In this document: piece after piece, positions 31,738 through 32,500 of the stretch | Position numbering within the stretch: position 1 is the first letter of the stretch | How the letters are laid out: the number at the start of each line of letters is the position of its first letter | DNA from: Cryptococcus deneoformans JEC21 | Taxonomy: Eukaryota > Basidiomycota > Tremellomycetes > Tremellales > Cryptococcaceae | Direction of reading: 5' to 3' | DNA: 32,500 nt | Assembly: GCF_000091045.1 (NCBI RefSeq) | Contig: NC_006679.1 | Span: 403,281-435,780, forward strand | Translations under genes and position numbers: made by a program | Notes under the pieces: generated by a model | What the model was told of the DNA's origin: nothing | The model's database searches: none | The model's input: the letters and a program-made list of their open reading frames with translations, nothing else

Positions 31738-31767
31738 GGGGGGCATGGTCACGTGACCGATGCCCCC
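31738..31767. repeat. 30-bp imperfect palindrome centred on GGTCACGTGACC
   Basis: GGGGGCAT and ATGCCCCC flank GGTCACGTGACC, with one extra base on the right side. It sits about 105-135 bp upstream of the ATG at 31873. Such symmetry suits a dimeric regulator, or a cruciform. Confidence 0.75.
31747..31756. promoter_or_regulatory. GGTCACGTGA box upstream of SLC41-like gene
   Basis: Third copy of the extended E-box, here as the core of a longer palindrome, 117 bp before the ATG at 31873. Confidence 0.5.
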
Positions 31768-31872
31768 ACTTTCGTCGTCAAAGACGACGCCTTTCTGCAA
31801 TGAGAGTCAGTTCGACCGTACAATCCCGGCAAAATCATTACTCCCGTTCGAAACTATATTACTACAGTCACA

Positions 31873-32500
31873 ATGTCCCCGATCCTCAAGAGAGACATAG
31901 CAGATCAGATACGCCAAACAAAGAAATTCGCAGCAACCGCCATCGGATCATCATATCTGGAGGAAGAGCCTTACCGGATTCCTTTGTTCGAAGAACAGCC
32001 TGAAAGTCGAATGCTCAAGTCAGAGAACACCAAAGACGGCGATAGAGGGGGGCCCGCTTTTACTTCCAGCTCATCTGCAAGGCAAGGCATAGGGGTCCAT
32101 GGAAGTGAAATCGAACAGGATTACGACTACAGAGAAGCCAAGTGGTTGAACACCAAAGCTGCTGCGGTCGACGGGAAGGGCAAGAGCAAGGCGATTTCCG
32201 AAGACCTTGGCAACTTAGAGGAAGTTGAAATGGATCAGTTGGTGTCAGATAGGCTGTCAGTTGACAGCCGGAAGGATAATGGGTCCTTCGATCAAGGCGT
32301 GCCGAGTGAAAGATTTGGTTATGCGGAACCTGAGCTTGAAATCATGCCAAACGGTGCCGGAGGAGATAAGCGGAAGGACATGATGAGCCTGCTTTTTGAG
32401 GTACGTAATCTTCTTTTTTTCAGAGCATATATGGATCACTCAATCTGCGCTAGGCCACTCCTTCTATTCTACTTTCTCTCGTCGGACTTGTCTTCACCGG
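31873..32500 (+). CDS. Probable SLC41/MgtE-type divalent cation transporter, 5' part, partial
   Basis: Exon 1 is 31873-32400 (176 codons, phase 0). A GTACGT donor and a 53-nt intron with a TAG acceptor at 32453 lead into exon 2, from 32454 to the window edge. The first 170 residues are polar and charged, without a signal peptide (MSPILKRDIADQIRQTKKFA), as in the cytosolic N-terminal part of fungal Mg2+ transporters. They end in DMMSLLFE, and exon 2 continues ATPSILLSLVGLVFTG. That join resembles the start of the first membrane span of fungal SLC41/MgtE-like proteins, where Pro-Ser and Leu-rich residues precede a TGELL-type motif; only 16 residues of it are visible. If right, it transports Mg2+ or similar ions. 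The frame has no stop before the edge, so the gene is truncated by the window, not broken. Confidence 0.6.
   Translation, partial: MSPILKRDIADQIRQTKKFAATAIGSSYLEEEPYRIPLFEEQPESRMLKSENTKDGDRGGPAFTSSSSARQGIGVHGSEIEQDYDYREAKWLNTKAAAVDGKGKSKAISEDLGNLEEVEMDQLVSDRLSVDSRKDNGSFDQGVPSERFGYAEPELEIMPNGAGGDKRKDMMSLLFEVRNLLFFRAYMDHSICARPLLLFYFLSSDLSSP

Larger units (their letters stand above)
30769..31872. other. Intergenic region before the SLC41-like gene
   Basis: About 1.1 kb. The first 300 bp are AT-rich and probably the 3' end of the Nudix gene. No intact gene is seen. A minus-strand stretch at 31418-31579 (51 open codons then TAG) is protein-like but I could not connect it to a start. The last 140 bp hold a long palindrome with a CACGTG core and should be the promoter of the next gene. 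Confidence 0.45.

Overview
The window looks like chromosomal DNA of a basidiomycete yeast, most likely a Cryptococcus-type tremellomycete. The evidence is dense protein-coding genes cut by many short introns (mostly 48-70 nt, GT..AG, with CTNAY-like branch points), pyrimidine-rich leaders, very short intergenic gaps, and fungal orthologues throughout. There is no bacterial-style operon, no rRNA, no tRNA I can recognise, no CRISPR array and no clear transposon. The species is inference. I rebuilt the gene models by hand: I kept splice phase consistent across every junction and compared the joined product with known families, so the exon lists are in the entries.

Layout. 1-2.6 kb (minus): 5' part of MDN1 (midasin), running off the left edge. 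3.4-4.6 kb (plus): a CFEM-domain membrane protein. 4.9-7.3 kb (minus): BIR1, the survivin-type chromosomal passenger protein. 7.6-8.7 kb (plus): mitochondrial ribosomal protein uL23m. 8.7-10.1 kb: no gene seen. 10.1-12.1 kb (minus): a 13-exon NIPA-type Mg2+ transporter. 12.4-14.2 kb (plus): an intronless orphan protein of 603 aa. 14.5-16.0 kb (minus): mitochondrial dicarboxylate carrier DIC1. 16.4-17.8 kb (plus): CLYBL-type citramalyl-CoA lyase. 17.9-20.0 kb (minus): an MFS drug/H+ antiporter. 20.0-21.3 kb: no gene. 21.3-23.0 kb (minus): OST1 (ribophorin I). 23.8-25.3 kb (minus): a KHDC4-type KH-domain splicing protein. 25.8-27.6 kb (plus): an orphan protein of about 531 aa. 27.6-29.8 kb: no intact gene, with protein-like fragments in several frames, possibly a decayed gene. 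29.8-30.8 kb (plus): a Nudix CoA diphosphatase. 31.9 kb to the right edge (plus): the start of a probable SLC41/MgtE-type cation transporter.

Most genes are unrelated housekeeping functions: ribosome biogenesis, mitosis, mitochondrial translation, N-glycosylation, splicing and transport. Two links are worth attention. DIC1 and CLYBL, both mitochondrial carboxylate functions, are divergently transcribed from one 368-bp promoter. The same 10-mer GGTCACGTGA occurs in three promoters: NIPA/orphan, DIC1/CLYBL and the SLC41-like gene, so both predicted Mg2+ transporters carry it. Other unusual structure includes a tandem duplication of an exon-intron block in BIR1, several micro-exons (8-25 nt) and a stop-free 72-nt intron in the NIPA gene. 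I did not find a convincing wholly new system.
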